A DNA stretch of 64,000 bases, from assembly GCF_008704555.1 (NCBI RefSeq), contig NZ_CP023702.1, positions 6,804,001 through 6,868,000 of the forward strand, given 5' to 3'. A program made the translations under genes and the position numbers. Positions 51,641-59,685 of the stretch are shown one piece after another. Each line of letters starts with the position of its first letter. The stretch's first letter is position 1. The notes under the pieces were generated by a model, which was not told the origin of the DNA, did no database searches, and worked only from the letters and a program-made list of their open reading frames with translations. This stretch comes from Streptomyces nitrosporeus. Lineage in GTDB: Bacteria; Actinomycetota; Actinomycetes; Streptomycetales; Streptomycetaceae.

Positions 51641-51706
51641 GCGATCACGTGCCACAGAGGCCGCGATCACACGCCACCGAGGTTGCGATCACGCGCCATC
51701 GAGGCG
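51641..51706. repeat. Three tandem 22-nt repeats carrying the tesB stop codon
   Basis: Units at 51641-51662, 51663-51684 and 51685-51706 all begin GCGATCAC and follow GCGATCACRYGCCAYHGAGG. The third overlaps the tesB 3' end, including its stop (complement of 51689-51691). The outer two carry TGATCGC on the minus strand at the same place. Confidence 0.88.
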
Positions 51707-52564
51707 GCGGAACAGTCCCTCCTGCACCACGGACACCAGCAGCTGCCCCTGACGGTCGTAGATACGGCCCCGTGCCAGTCCCCGTCCACCGGTGGCGATC
51801 GGCGACTCCTGGTCGTACAGGAACCACTCGTCCGCCCGGAACGGCCGGTGGAACCACATCGCGTGGTCCAGCGACGCCATGTCGAAGCCGCGCGGCCCCC
51901 ACAGCGGCTCCACCGGGATGCGGACCGCGTCCAGCAGCGTCATGTCGCTCGCGTAGGTCAGCGCGCAGGTGTGCACCAGCGGATCGTCGCCCAGCGGACC
52001 GACCGCCCGCATCCACACCGCGCTGCGAGGTTCGGCACCCTCGATCTGCTCCCGTGTCCAGCGTAGCCGGTCGGCGTAGCGGATGTCGAAGGGCTGACGG
52101 CGGGCCATCCGTTCCAGTGCCTCCGGCAGGCCGCCCAGGTGCTCCCGCACCTCGTCGGCGACCGTCGGCAGCGATTCCGGGTCGGGCACCTCACGGGCGG
52201 GCGGCAGCTGGTGCTCGAAGCCGGCCTCCTCCGGCCGGTGGAAGGAGGCCGTCAGGTTGAAGATCGTCCTGCCCTGCTGGACCGCCGTCACCCGGCGCGT
52301 GGTGAACGACCGGCCGTCGCGCACCCGCTCCACCTCGTACACGATCGGCACACCGGGACGCCCCGGCCGCAGGAAATAGGCGTGCAGCGAGTGCACCGGG
52401 CGGTCCCCGTCGGTCGTACGGCCGGCGGCGACCAGGGCCTGGCCCGCCACCTGCCCGCCGAAGACGCGTTGCAGGGACTCGTGGGGGCTGCGGCCCCGGA
52501 AGATGTTGACCTCGATCCGTTCCAGGTCGAGCAGGTCGACCAAGCGCTCGGCGGGGTTCGTCAT
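51689..52564 (-). CDS. tesB: Acyl-CoA thioesterase II
   Basis: A 291-residue double-hotdog thioesterase. GRSPHESLQRVFGGQVAGQALVAAG near residue 25 and VHSLHAYFLRPGRPGVPIVYEVERVRDGRSF near 57 are the N-terminal signature. TCALTYASDMTLLDAVRIP near 205 and SLDHAMWFHRPFRADEWFLYDQESP near 235 contain the catalytic Asp and Gln-region pattern. It hydrolyses fatty acyl-CoA. ATG at 52564 is used. The helicase gene lies 32 nt upstream on the same strand. The last codons are part of the 22-nt tandem array. Confidence 0.92.
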   Translation of the reverse strand: MTNPAERLVDLLDLERIEVNIFRGRSPHESLQRVFGGQVAGQALVAAGRTTDGDRPVHSLHAYFLRPGRPGVPIVYEVERVRDGRSFTTRRVTAVQQGRTIFNLTASFHRPEEAGFEHQLPPAREVPDPESLPTVADEVREHLGGLPEALERMARRQPFDIRYADRLRWTREQIEGAEPRSAVWMRAVGPLGDDPLVHTCALTYASDMTLLDAVRIPVEPLWGPRGFDMASLDHAMWFHRPFRADEWFLYDQESPIATGGRGLARGRIYDRQGQLLVSVVQEGLFRRLDGA

Positions 52565-52596
52565 GCGGTTGTTCTCCACTCTCCGGTCCGGTGCCG

Positions 52597-55110
52597 TCAC
52601 AGCCGGCCCACGGACGTGACCCGGACGACGGCCCGGCCCTCCTCGTCGGAGGCCGCCAGATCGACCTCCGCACGGATTCCCCAGTCGTGGTCGCCGGCCG
52701 GGTCGGCGAAGGCCTGCCAGACCCGCCACAGACCGTGCGCGGGATCCTCGTCGATCTTCAGCAGCTTGGGCCCGCGCGCGTCCGGGCCCGTGCCCAGGTC
52801 GTCGTGTTCGTCCCAGTACGCGTCCATCGCCTCGCCCCACGCGTCCTCGTCCCAGCCCGCGTCCCCGTCCAGTTCGCCCAGCTCCCGGACCCGGTCCAGG
52901 GCGGCCAGCTCCACCCGGCGGAACATCGCGTTACGCACCAGCACCCGGAAGGCGCGGGCGTTCGCCGTGACCGGCTTGACCTCGTCGGCCCGCTCCTGCG
53001 CCTGCTCGGCGGTCTCCACCTCCGGGTTGGCCAGCTGCTCCCACTCGTCCAGCAGGCTGGAGTCCACCTGGCGCACCATCTCGCCCAGCCAGGAGATCAG
53101 GTCCTGCAGATCCTCCGACTTCAGGTCGTCCGGGACGGTGTGCTCCAGGGCCTTGTACGCACTCGCCAGATAGCGCAGCACGATCCCCTCGGTGCGGGCC
53201 AGCTCGTAGAACGAGGTGAACTCCGTGAACGTCATGGCACGTTCGTACATGTCCCGGATCACCGACTTCGGCGAGACCGGGTGGTCCCCGACCCACGGGT
53301 GGCTCGTGCGGTACACGTCGTAGGCGTGCCACAGCAGCTCGCTCAGCGGTTTGGGGTAGGTGACCTCCTGGAGCCGCTCCATCCGCTCCTCGTACTCGAC
53401 CCCGTCCGCCTTCATCTGCCCGACGGCCTCACCGCGCGCCTTGTTCTGCTGGGCCGCGAGGATCTGACGCGGGTCGTCGAGCGTCGACTCCACGACGGAG
53501 ACCATGTCCAGCGCGTACGAGGGCGACTCGGCGTCCAGCAGGTCGAAGGCCGCCAGCGCAAAGGTGGACAGCGGCTGGTTCAGCGCGAAGTCCTGCTGGA
53601 GGTCGACCGTGAGCCGCACGATCCGGCCCTCCGCGTCAGGGGTCTCCAGCCGCTCCACCACCCCGCCGTCCAGCAGCGAACGGTAGATCGCGATGGCCCG
53701 GCGGATGTGCCGCAGCTGCGCCCTGCGCGGCTCGTGGTTGTCCTCCAGCAGCCGCCGCATCGCCTCGAAGGCGTTGCCGGGACGGGCGATCACCGAGAGC
53801 AGCATCGTGTGGGTGACCCGGAAACGCGAGGTCAGCGGCTCCGGATCGGACTGGATCAGCTTGTCGAAGGTCGTCTCCGACCAGGCGACGAACCCCTCAG
53901 GGGCCTTCTTACGGACCACCTTGCGCTTCTTCTTGGGATCGTCACCGGCCTTCTTGACGGCCTTCTCGTTCTCGATGACGTGCTCGGGCGCCTGCGCCAC
54001 CACGAAGCCCGCCGTGTCGAAGCCCGCGCGGCCCGCCCGGCCCGCGATCTGGTGGAACTCGCGGGCGCGCAGCGTACGCACCCGGGTGCCGTCGTACTTG
54101 GTGAGCGCGGTGAACAGCACCGTGCGGATGGGGACGTTGACGCCCACGCCCAGTGTGTCCGTACCGCAGATCACCTTCAGCAGACCCGCCTGGGCCAGCT
54201 TCTCGACGAGGCGGCGGTACTTGGGCAGCATGCCCGCGTGATGCACGCCGATACCGTGGCGCACATAACGCGAAAGGTTCTGGCCGAACTTGGTGGTGAA
54301 GCGGAAACTGCCGATCAGATCGGCGATCTTCTCCTTCTCCTCCTTGGTGCACATGTTGATGCTCATCAGCGACTGCGCCCGCTCCACGGCCGCCGCCTGC
54401 GTGAAGTGAACGATGTACACCGGGGACTGCCGGGTGTCCAGCAGCTCGGTCAGCGTCTCGGTGATCGGGGTCAGCCGGTACTCGTAGCTCAGCGGCACAG
54501 GCCGGGTCGCGGAACGCACCACCGACGTCGGCCGCCCGGTACGCCGGGTCAGATCCTTCTCGAACATCGACACGTCGCCGAGCGTCGCCGACATCAGCAC
54601 GAACTGCGCCTGCGGAAGCTCCAGCAACGGGATCTGCCACGCCCAGCCGCGGTCCGGCTCCGCGTAGAAGTGGAACTCGTCCATCACGACCTGGCCGATG
54701 TCGGCGTACCTGCCGTCGCGCAGCGCGATCGACGCCAGCACCTCGGCGGTGCAGCAGATCACCGGGGCGTCGGCGTTGACCGAGGCGTCACCGGTCAGCA
54801 TCCCGACGTTCTCCGTGCCGAACAGCTTGCACAGGTCGAAGAACTTCTCCGAGACCAGCGCCTTGATCGGCGCGGTGTAGAAAGTGACCTTGTCCTGGGC
54901 CAGGGCCGTGAAATGGGCGCCGGCCGCCACCAAGCTCTTCCCCGACCCGGTGGGCGTGGAGAGGATGACGTTGGCTCCGGAGACCACCTCGATCAGCGCC
55001 TCCTCCTGAGCCGGGTAGAGGGTGATGCCCTGCGATTCGGTCCATGAGGAGAAGGACTCGAAGAGGGCGTCCGGGTCGGCGGTCGGCGGCAGCTGATCGA
55101 TAAGGGTCAC
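52597..55110 (-). CDS. DEAD/DEAH-box RNA helicase with DUF3516 C-terminal domain
   Basis: An 837-residue Ski2-like helicase. Motif I is STPTGSGKSLVAAGAHF near residue 52, motif II MDEFHFYAEPDRG near 145 (DEFH instead of DEVH), motif III LMSATLGD near 175, and motif VI HQIAGRAGRAGF near 365. A Lys-rich linker (DDPKKKRKVVRKKAPEG) leads into the DUF3516 region that fills the C-terminal half. It is probably involved in RNA turnover or remodelling (family inference). GTG at 55110 (MTLIDQLPPTADP) is used; ATG at 55119, 9 nt upstream, is equally possible. Confidence 0.9.
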   Translation of the reverse strand: MTLIDQLPPTADPDALFESFSSWTESQGITLYPAQEEALIEVVSGANVILSTPTGSGKSLVAAGAHFTALAQDKVTFYTAPIKALVSEKFFDLCKLFGTENVGMLTGDASVNADAPVICCTAEVLASIALRDGRYADIGQVVMDEFHFYAEPDRGWAWQIPLLELPQAQFVLMSATLGDVSMFEKDLTRRTGRPTSVVRSATRPVPLSYEYRLTPITETLTELLDTRQSPVYIVHFTQAAAVERAQSLMSINMCTKEEKEKIADLIGSFRFTTKFGQNLSRYVRHGIGVHHAGMLPKYRRLVEKLAQAGLLKVICGTDTLGVGVNVPIRTVLFTALTKYDGTRVRTLRAREFHQIAGRAGRAGFDTAGFVVAQAPEHVIENEKAVKKAGDDPKKKRKVVRKKAPEGFVAWSETTFDKLIQSDPEPLTSRFRVTHTMLLSVIARPGNAFEAMRRLLEDNHEPRRAQLRHIRRAIAIYRSLLDGGVVERLETPDAEGRIVRLTVDLQQDFALNQPLSTFALAAFDLLDAESPSYALDMVSVVESTLDDPRQILAAQQNKARGEAVGQMKADGVEYEERMERLQEVTYPKPLSELLWHAYDVYRTSHPWVGDHPVSPKSVIRDMYERAMTFTEFTSFYELARTEGIVLRYLASAYKALEHTVPDDLKSEDLQDLISWLGEMVRQVDSSLLDEWEQLANPEVETAEQAQERADEVKPVTANARAFRVLVRNAMFRRVELAALDRVRELGELDGDAGWDEDAWGEAMDAYWDEHDDLGTGPDARGPKLLKIDEDPAHGLWRVWQAFADPAGDHDWGIRAEVDLAASDEEGRAVVRVTSVGRL

Positions 55111-55267
55111 GCCCCCCATCTTGCCTGTCCCGCGCCCGGATCAGGGAACCGGACGACCGGGCGAAGATCACGGACGATACGCTTCCCCCTTCAACGCGGC
55201 CGCCCCGCACGGACGGAGGCGGCCCCGCCGCGGACGCGGCCGGAACACGATGGGGCGGGCAGAAGCG

Positions 55268-56059
55268 ATGATGGGACCGGCACACTCGCTGTCAGGGGCG
55301 GCGGCCTGGCTGGGGGTCGGCGCCGCGGCCGCGGCGGCGGGACACGCCATGCCCTGGCCCGTCCTGGTCGTCGGGGCGCTGATCTGCGCGGGCGCCGCTC
55401 TCGCCCCGGACCTGGACCACAAGTCCGCCACCATCTCGCGCGCCTTCGGGCCTGTCTCCAAGACCCTCTGCGAAGTCGTCGACAAGCTCTCCTACGCCGT
55501 CTACAAGGCGACGAAGGGACGCGGCGACCCGCGCAGGAGCGGGGGGCACCGTACGCTCACCCACACCTGGCTCTGGGCGGTCCTCATCGGCGGGGGCTGC
55601 TCCCTCGCGGCGATCCTCGGCGGCCGGTGGGCGGTCCTCGCCATCCTCTTCGTCCATCTGGTGCTCGCCGTGGAAGGGCTGCTCTGGCGGGCGGCACGGA
55701 TGTCCAGCGACGTCCTGGTGTGGCTGCTCGGCGCGACCAGCGCCTGGATCCTGGCAGGCGTCCTGGACCAGCCCGGACACGGATCCGACTGGCTGTTCAC
55801 CGGACCGGGACAGGAATACCTGTGGCTCGGCCTGCCCATCGTGCTCGGCGCGCTCGTCCACGACATCGGCGACGCGCTCACCGTCTCGGGCTGCCCGATC
55901 CTGTGGCCGCTCCCGATAGGCCGCAAGCGCTGGTACCCGCTCGGGCCGCCGAAGTTCATGCGCTTCCGGGCCGGCAGCTGGGTCGAGATCAAGGTGCTGA
56001 TGCCCGCGTTCATGGTGCTCGGGGGAGTGGGCGCCGCCGCGGCCCTCAACATCATCTGA
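55268..56059 (+). CDS. YdjM/DUF457-type membrane-bound metal-dependent hydrolase homologue
   Basis: A 263-residue membrane protein with six or so hydrophobic segments. AHSLSGAAAWLG at the N-terminus, ALAPDLDHKSATISRAFGPV near residue 45, SGGHRTLTHTWLWAVL near 95, and LVHDIGDALTVSGCPILWPLP near 200 carry the conserved His/Asp residues of the family (H, PDxDH, HRxxTH, HDxxD). The substrate is unknown. ATG at 55268 is chosen at the family N-terminus; 55250 is a possible earlier start. The stop begins a 9-nt tandem array. Confidence 0.85.
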   Translation: MMGPAHSLSGAAAWLGVGAAAAAAGHAMPWPVLVVGALICAGAALAPDLDHKSATISRAFGPVSKTLCEVVDKLSYAVYKATKGRGDPRRSGGHRTLTHTWLWAVLIGGGCSLAAILGGRWAVLAILFVHLVLAVEGLLWRAARMSSDVLVWLLGATSAWILAGVLDQPGHGSDWLFTGPGQEYLWLGLPIVLGALVHDIGDALTVSGCPILWPLPIGRKRWYPLGPPKFMRFRAGSWVEIKVLMPAFMVLGGVGAAAALNII

Positions 56060-56092
56060 CCGCCCTGACCGCCCTGACCGCCCTGATCGCCT
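56057..56092. repeat. Tandem 9-nt repeats starting at the stop codon
   Basis: TGACCGCCC is repeated at 56057-56065, 56066-56074 and 56075-56083 and followed by TGATCGCCT. The first TGA is the stop codon of the YdjM-like gene; the next three TGAs are in the same frame, so extra stops are in line. Confidence 0.85.
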
Positions 56093-56197
56093 TCGCTCCC
56101 GGGGCGCCGGCCGGCCGCTTGCGGAGCACCGGCACACCGCCGGGCCTTCCGGCAGTCCCGGGAGGCGGCCCGGAACCGCCCGTAGCACCATGACCGC

Positions 56198-57733
56198 ATG
56201 CTGCTCGCCCGACTCGCCCATGTGTCCCTGGAGGTCGCCGGGACCTCCGCCCGCACCCGCAAGGTCGAGCTGCTCGCCGGCCTGTTCCGGGAGGCCGGAC
56301 CGGACGACGTACCGATCGTCATCCCGTACCTGGCGGGACGCCTCCCGCAGGGCCGGATCGGCATCGGGCAAAGCGCCCTGGCCGACCCGGTCCCGCCCGC
56401 GTCCGCGCCCCGGCTGACGGTGGCCGGGACGGACGCCGAACTGACGGCGATCGGCGCGCTGGCGGGCCCCGGCTCGCGGACGGCGCGCAAGGAGTGCCTC
56501 CAGCGGCTGCTGAGCGCGGCCACCCCCGGGGAACAGCACTTCCTGCGCGGGCTGCTCACCGGCGAGCTGCGCCAGGGCGCCCTGGACGCCGTAGCCGCCG
56601 ACGCCCTCGCCGGTGCCACCGGGGCCCCGCCCGCCGGCGTCCGCCGGGCCGTCATGCTCGCCGGCTCGCTCCAGGCCGTCGCCCGTACGCTGCTCGCCGA
56701 CGGCCCCGGAGCCCTCGACGCCTTCCGGCTCACCGTCGGCAGGCCGGTCCAGCCGATGCTCGCCCACACCGCCTCCACGGTCGCCGAGGCCATCGACAAG
56801 CTGGGACCGTGCGCGGTGGAGGAGAAACTCGACGGCATCCGCGTACAGGTCCACCGGGACGGCCCCGACGTACGGCTGTACACCCGGACCCTCGACGACA
56901 TCACCGACCGGCTCCCCGAACCGGCCGAAGCCGCCGCACGTCTCCCCGGCGAAAGGTTCATCCTCGACGGTGAGCTGATCGCCCTAGACGCCGGCGGACG
57001 GCCCCGGCCGTTCCAGGAGACGGCCGCACGCGTGGGATCCCGGCGCGACGTCGCCGCCCTCGCCGCGGCCGTACCCGTCGTCCCGGTCTTCTTCGACGTG
57101 CTCTCGCTCGACGGACGCGAACTCCTCGGCCTCCCTCTCGCCGAACGGCACGCGGCCCTGGCAGCCCTGGTCCCCGCACCCCAGAGGGTGCGGCGCGTCG
57201 TCGTCGCGGACCCCGGCGACCCGGCCGCGCGGCAGGCCGCCGAGGACTTCTTCACGGACACCCTCGCCCGCGGCCACGAAGGAGTCGTGGTCAAGAGGGC
57301 GTCCGCCCCGTACAGCGCCGGGCGGCGCGGGGCGTCCTGGCTGAAGGTCAAACCCGTCCACACCCTGGACCTCGTGGTGCTCGCCGCCGAACGGGGCCAC
57401 GGCCAGCGCACCGGCAAGCTCTCCAACCTGCACCTCGGCGCACGACGCGAGGACGGTGGCTTCGCGATGCTGGGCAAGACCTTCAAAGGGCTCACCGACG
57501 CCATGCTCACCCGGCAGACCGAACGGCTCCGGGAACTGGCCGTCGCCGACGACGGGCACGTCGTGACCGTACGCCCCGAACTCGTCGTCGAGATCGCCTA
57601 CGACGGCCTCCAGCGCTCCCCCCGCTACCCGGCGGGGGTCACCCTCCGCTTCGCCCGGGTCCTGCGCTACCGCGAGGACAAGACACCGCAGGAGGCGGAC
57701 ACCGTCGAAACGGTGCTCTCCCGCCACACATGA
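56198..57733 (+). CDS. ATP-dependent DNA ligase
   Basis: A 511-residue ligase of the archaeal/eukaryotic LigB type. The N-terminal DNA-binding helical domain covers about residues 1-195. The adenylation domain has motif I EEKLDGIRVQVHR (Lys near 210), motif III PVFFDVLSLDG near 290, motif IV EGVVVKRASAPY near 365 and motif V SWLKVKPVH near 380. An OB domain completes it. It may serve repair or nick sealing alongside the essential NAD ligase. ATG at 56198 is used. A strong terminator follows. Confidence 0.92.
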   Translation: MLLARLAHVSLEVAGTSARTRKVELLAGLFREAGPDDVPIVIPYLAGRLPQGRIGIGQSALADPVPPASAPRLTVAGTDAELTAIGALAGPGSRTARKECLQRLLSAATPGEQHFLRGLLTGELRQGALDAVAADALAGATGAPPAGVRRAVMLAGSLQAVARTLLADGPGALDAFRLTVGRPVQPMLAHTASTVAEAIDKLGPCAVEEKLDGIRVQVHRDGPDVRLYTRTLDDITDRLPEPAEAAARLPGERFILDGELIALDAGGRPRPFQETAARVGSRRDVAALAAAVPVVPVFFDVLSLDGRELLGLPLAERHAALAALVPAPQRVRRVVVADPGDPAARQAAEDFFTDTLARGHEGVVVKRASAPYSAGRRGASWLKVKPVHTLDLVVLAAERGHGQRTGKLSNLHLGARREDGGFAMLGKTFKGLTDAMLTRQTERLRELAVADDGHVVTVRPELVVEIAYDGLQRSPRYPAGVTLRFARVLRYREDKTPQEADTVETVLSRHT

Positions 57734-57734
57734 C

Positions 57735-57768
57735 GGCGGGTCCCGCCCGGTAAGGAGCGGGACCCGCC
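57735..57768. terminator. Bidirectional terminator between DNA ligase and NDH-2 genes
   Basis: GGCGGGTCCCGC at 57735-57746 and its complement at 57757-57768 form a 12-bp stem with a 10-nt loop, one base after the ligase stop. Confidence 0.88.
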
Positions 57769-57789
57769 GTGCACGGACCGGCCGAGCGG

Positions 57790-59151
57790 TCAGCCACCGG
57801 ACGCGGCCCCGGCGGTGTACGCGCGGATCTCGTCCGGCGACAGATACGCGTCCGTGTACTCGAAGTCACGCAGGGTCGCCGGCTTGCGCGCCTGGAAACC
57901 GGTGCGGACGAAGTCGTCCCCGGCGATCGCGTTCAGCATCCAGTTGGTGAGCACCCGCGTCTTGGCGACGTTGGTCCGCAGCGCCGACCAGTGGTAGCCA
58001 CGGGCCACCGCCTGGGCCGGCAGCCCCCGCAACTCGACACCCAGCGGCTTGGACACGGCGTCCCGGCCGCCCAGGTCCACCACCAGACCGAGGTCCTTGT
58101 GGACGTACGGCCGCAGCGGCTGGTTGCGCAGCGACGCGATCAGGTTGTCCGCCAGCGCACGGCCCTGCCGGATGGCGTGCTGCGCGGTGGGCGGGCAGAT
58201 CGCCCCGTCCGTCTTGGACAGGTCCGGGATCGCCGCGGCGTCGCCCAGCGCGAAGACCCGGTCCCTCCCCGGCAGCGACATCTCCGGCGTCACCGCCAGC
58301 CTGCCGCGCACCGTCTCCGAGTCGAGCGTCGCGACGAGCGGACTGGCCGCGACCCCAGCGGTCCAGATCAGCGTGCGGCACGGCAGCACCCGCCCGTCGG
58401 TGAAGGTCACCTCCTCCGGAGACGCCTTCGCCACCGAGACCCCCAACGACACCTCGATGCCCCGCCGCTTCAGGATGTCCAGGGCGACCGCCCCCAGCCT
58501 GTCCCCGAGCTCCGGCATCAGCTTGGGCGCGATGTCGATCAGATGCCACTTGATCAGCTTCGGGTCCAGCCGGGGGTACTGCCGGACGGCGTTGGTGGTC
58601 AGCCGCTGGAGACACGCGGCGGTCTCCGTCCCGGCATACCCGCCGCCCACCACGACGAACTGCAGCCGGGACGCCCGCTCCGCCTCGTCCTGGCTGGCAT
58701 CGGCCAGATCCAGCTGGGAGATCACGTGGTCCCGGATGTACGCGGCCTCGGCCAGCGTCTTCATACCGCGGGCGTTGTCGACCAGCCCGGGGATGTCGAA
58801 GGTCCGGGTCACGCTGCCCGCCGCCAGCACGAGGTAGTCGTACGGCTCGTTCACCACCTCGTCGGTGATCTTCCGGACGACGCACACCTTCGCCTTCGCG
58901 TCCACACCGATCGCGCCGCCCGGAACGATCCGGGTGCGGTGCCGCCGGCTGCGCCGCAGCGAGACGGCGACCGACTGCGGCGTGAGCACGCCGGAGGCGA
59001 CCTGGGGGAGGAGCGGCAGGTAGAGCTGGTACGAGAACGGGGTGACCAGCGCGATGTCCGCCTCGCCGGGGGCGAGACTGCGTTCCAGCCGGCGCACGCA
59101 CTCGATCCCGGCAAAGCCGGCGCCGACGACGAGAATCCTGGGTGGTACCAC
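57790..59151 (-). CDS. ndh: Type II NADH:quinone oxidoreductase (NDH-2)
   Basis: A 453-residue FAD protein that passes electrons from NADH to menaquinone without proton pumping. The FAD motif ILVVGAGFAGIECVRRLE is at residues 6-23, the NADH motif FVVVGGGYAGTETAACLQ near 165, and VFALGDAAAIPDL near 300 is the second FAD motif. AICPPTAQHAIRQG near 320 is the quinone-site loop. ATG at 59151 gives MVPPRILVVG. A 9-bp inverted repeat lies 59-90 nt upstream. Confidence 0.92.
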   Translation of the reverse strand: MVPPRILVVGAGFAGIECVRRLERSLAPGEADIALVTPFSYQLYLPLLPQVASGVLTPQSVAVSLRRSRRHRTRIVPGGAIGVDAKAKVCVVRKITDEVVNEPYDYLVLAAGSVTRTFDIPGLVDNARGMKTLAEAAYIRDHVISQLDLADASQDEAERASRLQFVVVGGGYAGTETAACLQRLTTNAVRQYPRLDPKLIKWHLIDIAPKLMPELGDRLGAVALDILKRRGIEVSLGVSVAKASPEEVTFTDGRVLPCRTLIWTAGVAASPLVATLDSETVRGRLAVTPEMSLPGRDRVFALGDAAAIPDLSKTDGAICPPTAQHAIRQGRALADNLIASLRNQPLRPYVHKDLGLVVDLGGRDAVSKPLGVELRGLPAQAVARGYHWSALRTNVAKTRVLTNWMLNAIAGDDFVRTGFQARKPATLRDFEYTDAYLSPDEIRAYTAGAASGG

Positions 59152-59667
59152 GGTGTGCGTCCCTTCTCGGGCTTACGCGGTCATCGCTCGCCTGCCCCCG
59201 ATCCGGGGCCGGTCACCCCTCATCCTCACCTCGGGTGACCGACTTCGCCTCTCGTGGGCGGGACGCCGCGCACCGGACGACCGGCGTGCGGCCGCCCCGC
59301 GGCCGGGCACCACGCGCGGTGCGCCGGACGGTCCGGCACACCCGCACGACGGGCGGCGGCAGCGGGCACCGGCCGGGGGCGGGCCGCTCCGCGAAGGCGC
59401 TGTCATCCGGCCACGGGCACAAGCCGGCGGGCCGGGCGCCGGGCGGGGCGGCACCGCTGCCGAGGAGGCGGGCGGAACCGGGGCGGGGTCCGGTGGGGCG
59501 GCCCCGGGCCACCGGCCGGGGCCGCCCACCGGGGGCAGGCAGCGCCGCTTCCGCGGTCCGGGCCGGCGGTGCCGGCTTCAAGGCCGGGGTCAGCGGTGCC
59601 GACCGTGGCCCGGGGGCAGCGGTGCCGGCTCCAAGGTCCGGATCAGCCGTGACGGCCGTGGTCCGGA
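59152..59667. other. Intergenic region between ndh and the ABC exporter operon
   Basis: 516 nt of very GC-rich DNA. It holds the inverted repeat near ndh (59210-59241) and, on the right side, degenerate GCGGTGCCGGCTYCAAG-type repeats (about 59567-59635) leading into the direct repeats at the ABC stop. Open frames here translate to Pro/Ala/Arg-rich sequence without motifs, so I call no gene. Confidence 0.5.
59210..59241. promoter_or_regulatory. Inverted repeat upstream of ndh
   Basis: CGGTCACCC at 59210-59218 and GGGTGACCG at 59233-59241, with 14 nt between them, form a perfect 9-bp pair 59-90 nt before the ndh ATG. It is a candidate operator and does not look like the Rex consensus. Confidence 0.45.
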
Positions 59668-59685
59668 TCAGCCGTGCCAGGACCG
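59636..59685. repeat. 25-nt direct repeat carrying the ABC gene stop codon
   Basis: GTCCGGATCAGCCGTG occurs at 59636-59651 and 59661-59676, a 25-nt period. The second copy holds the stop codon (complement of 59668-59670); the first carries TGATCC on the minus strand at the same place. Confidence 0.75.
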
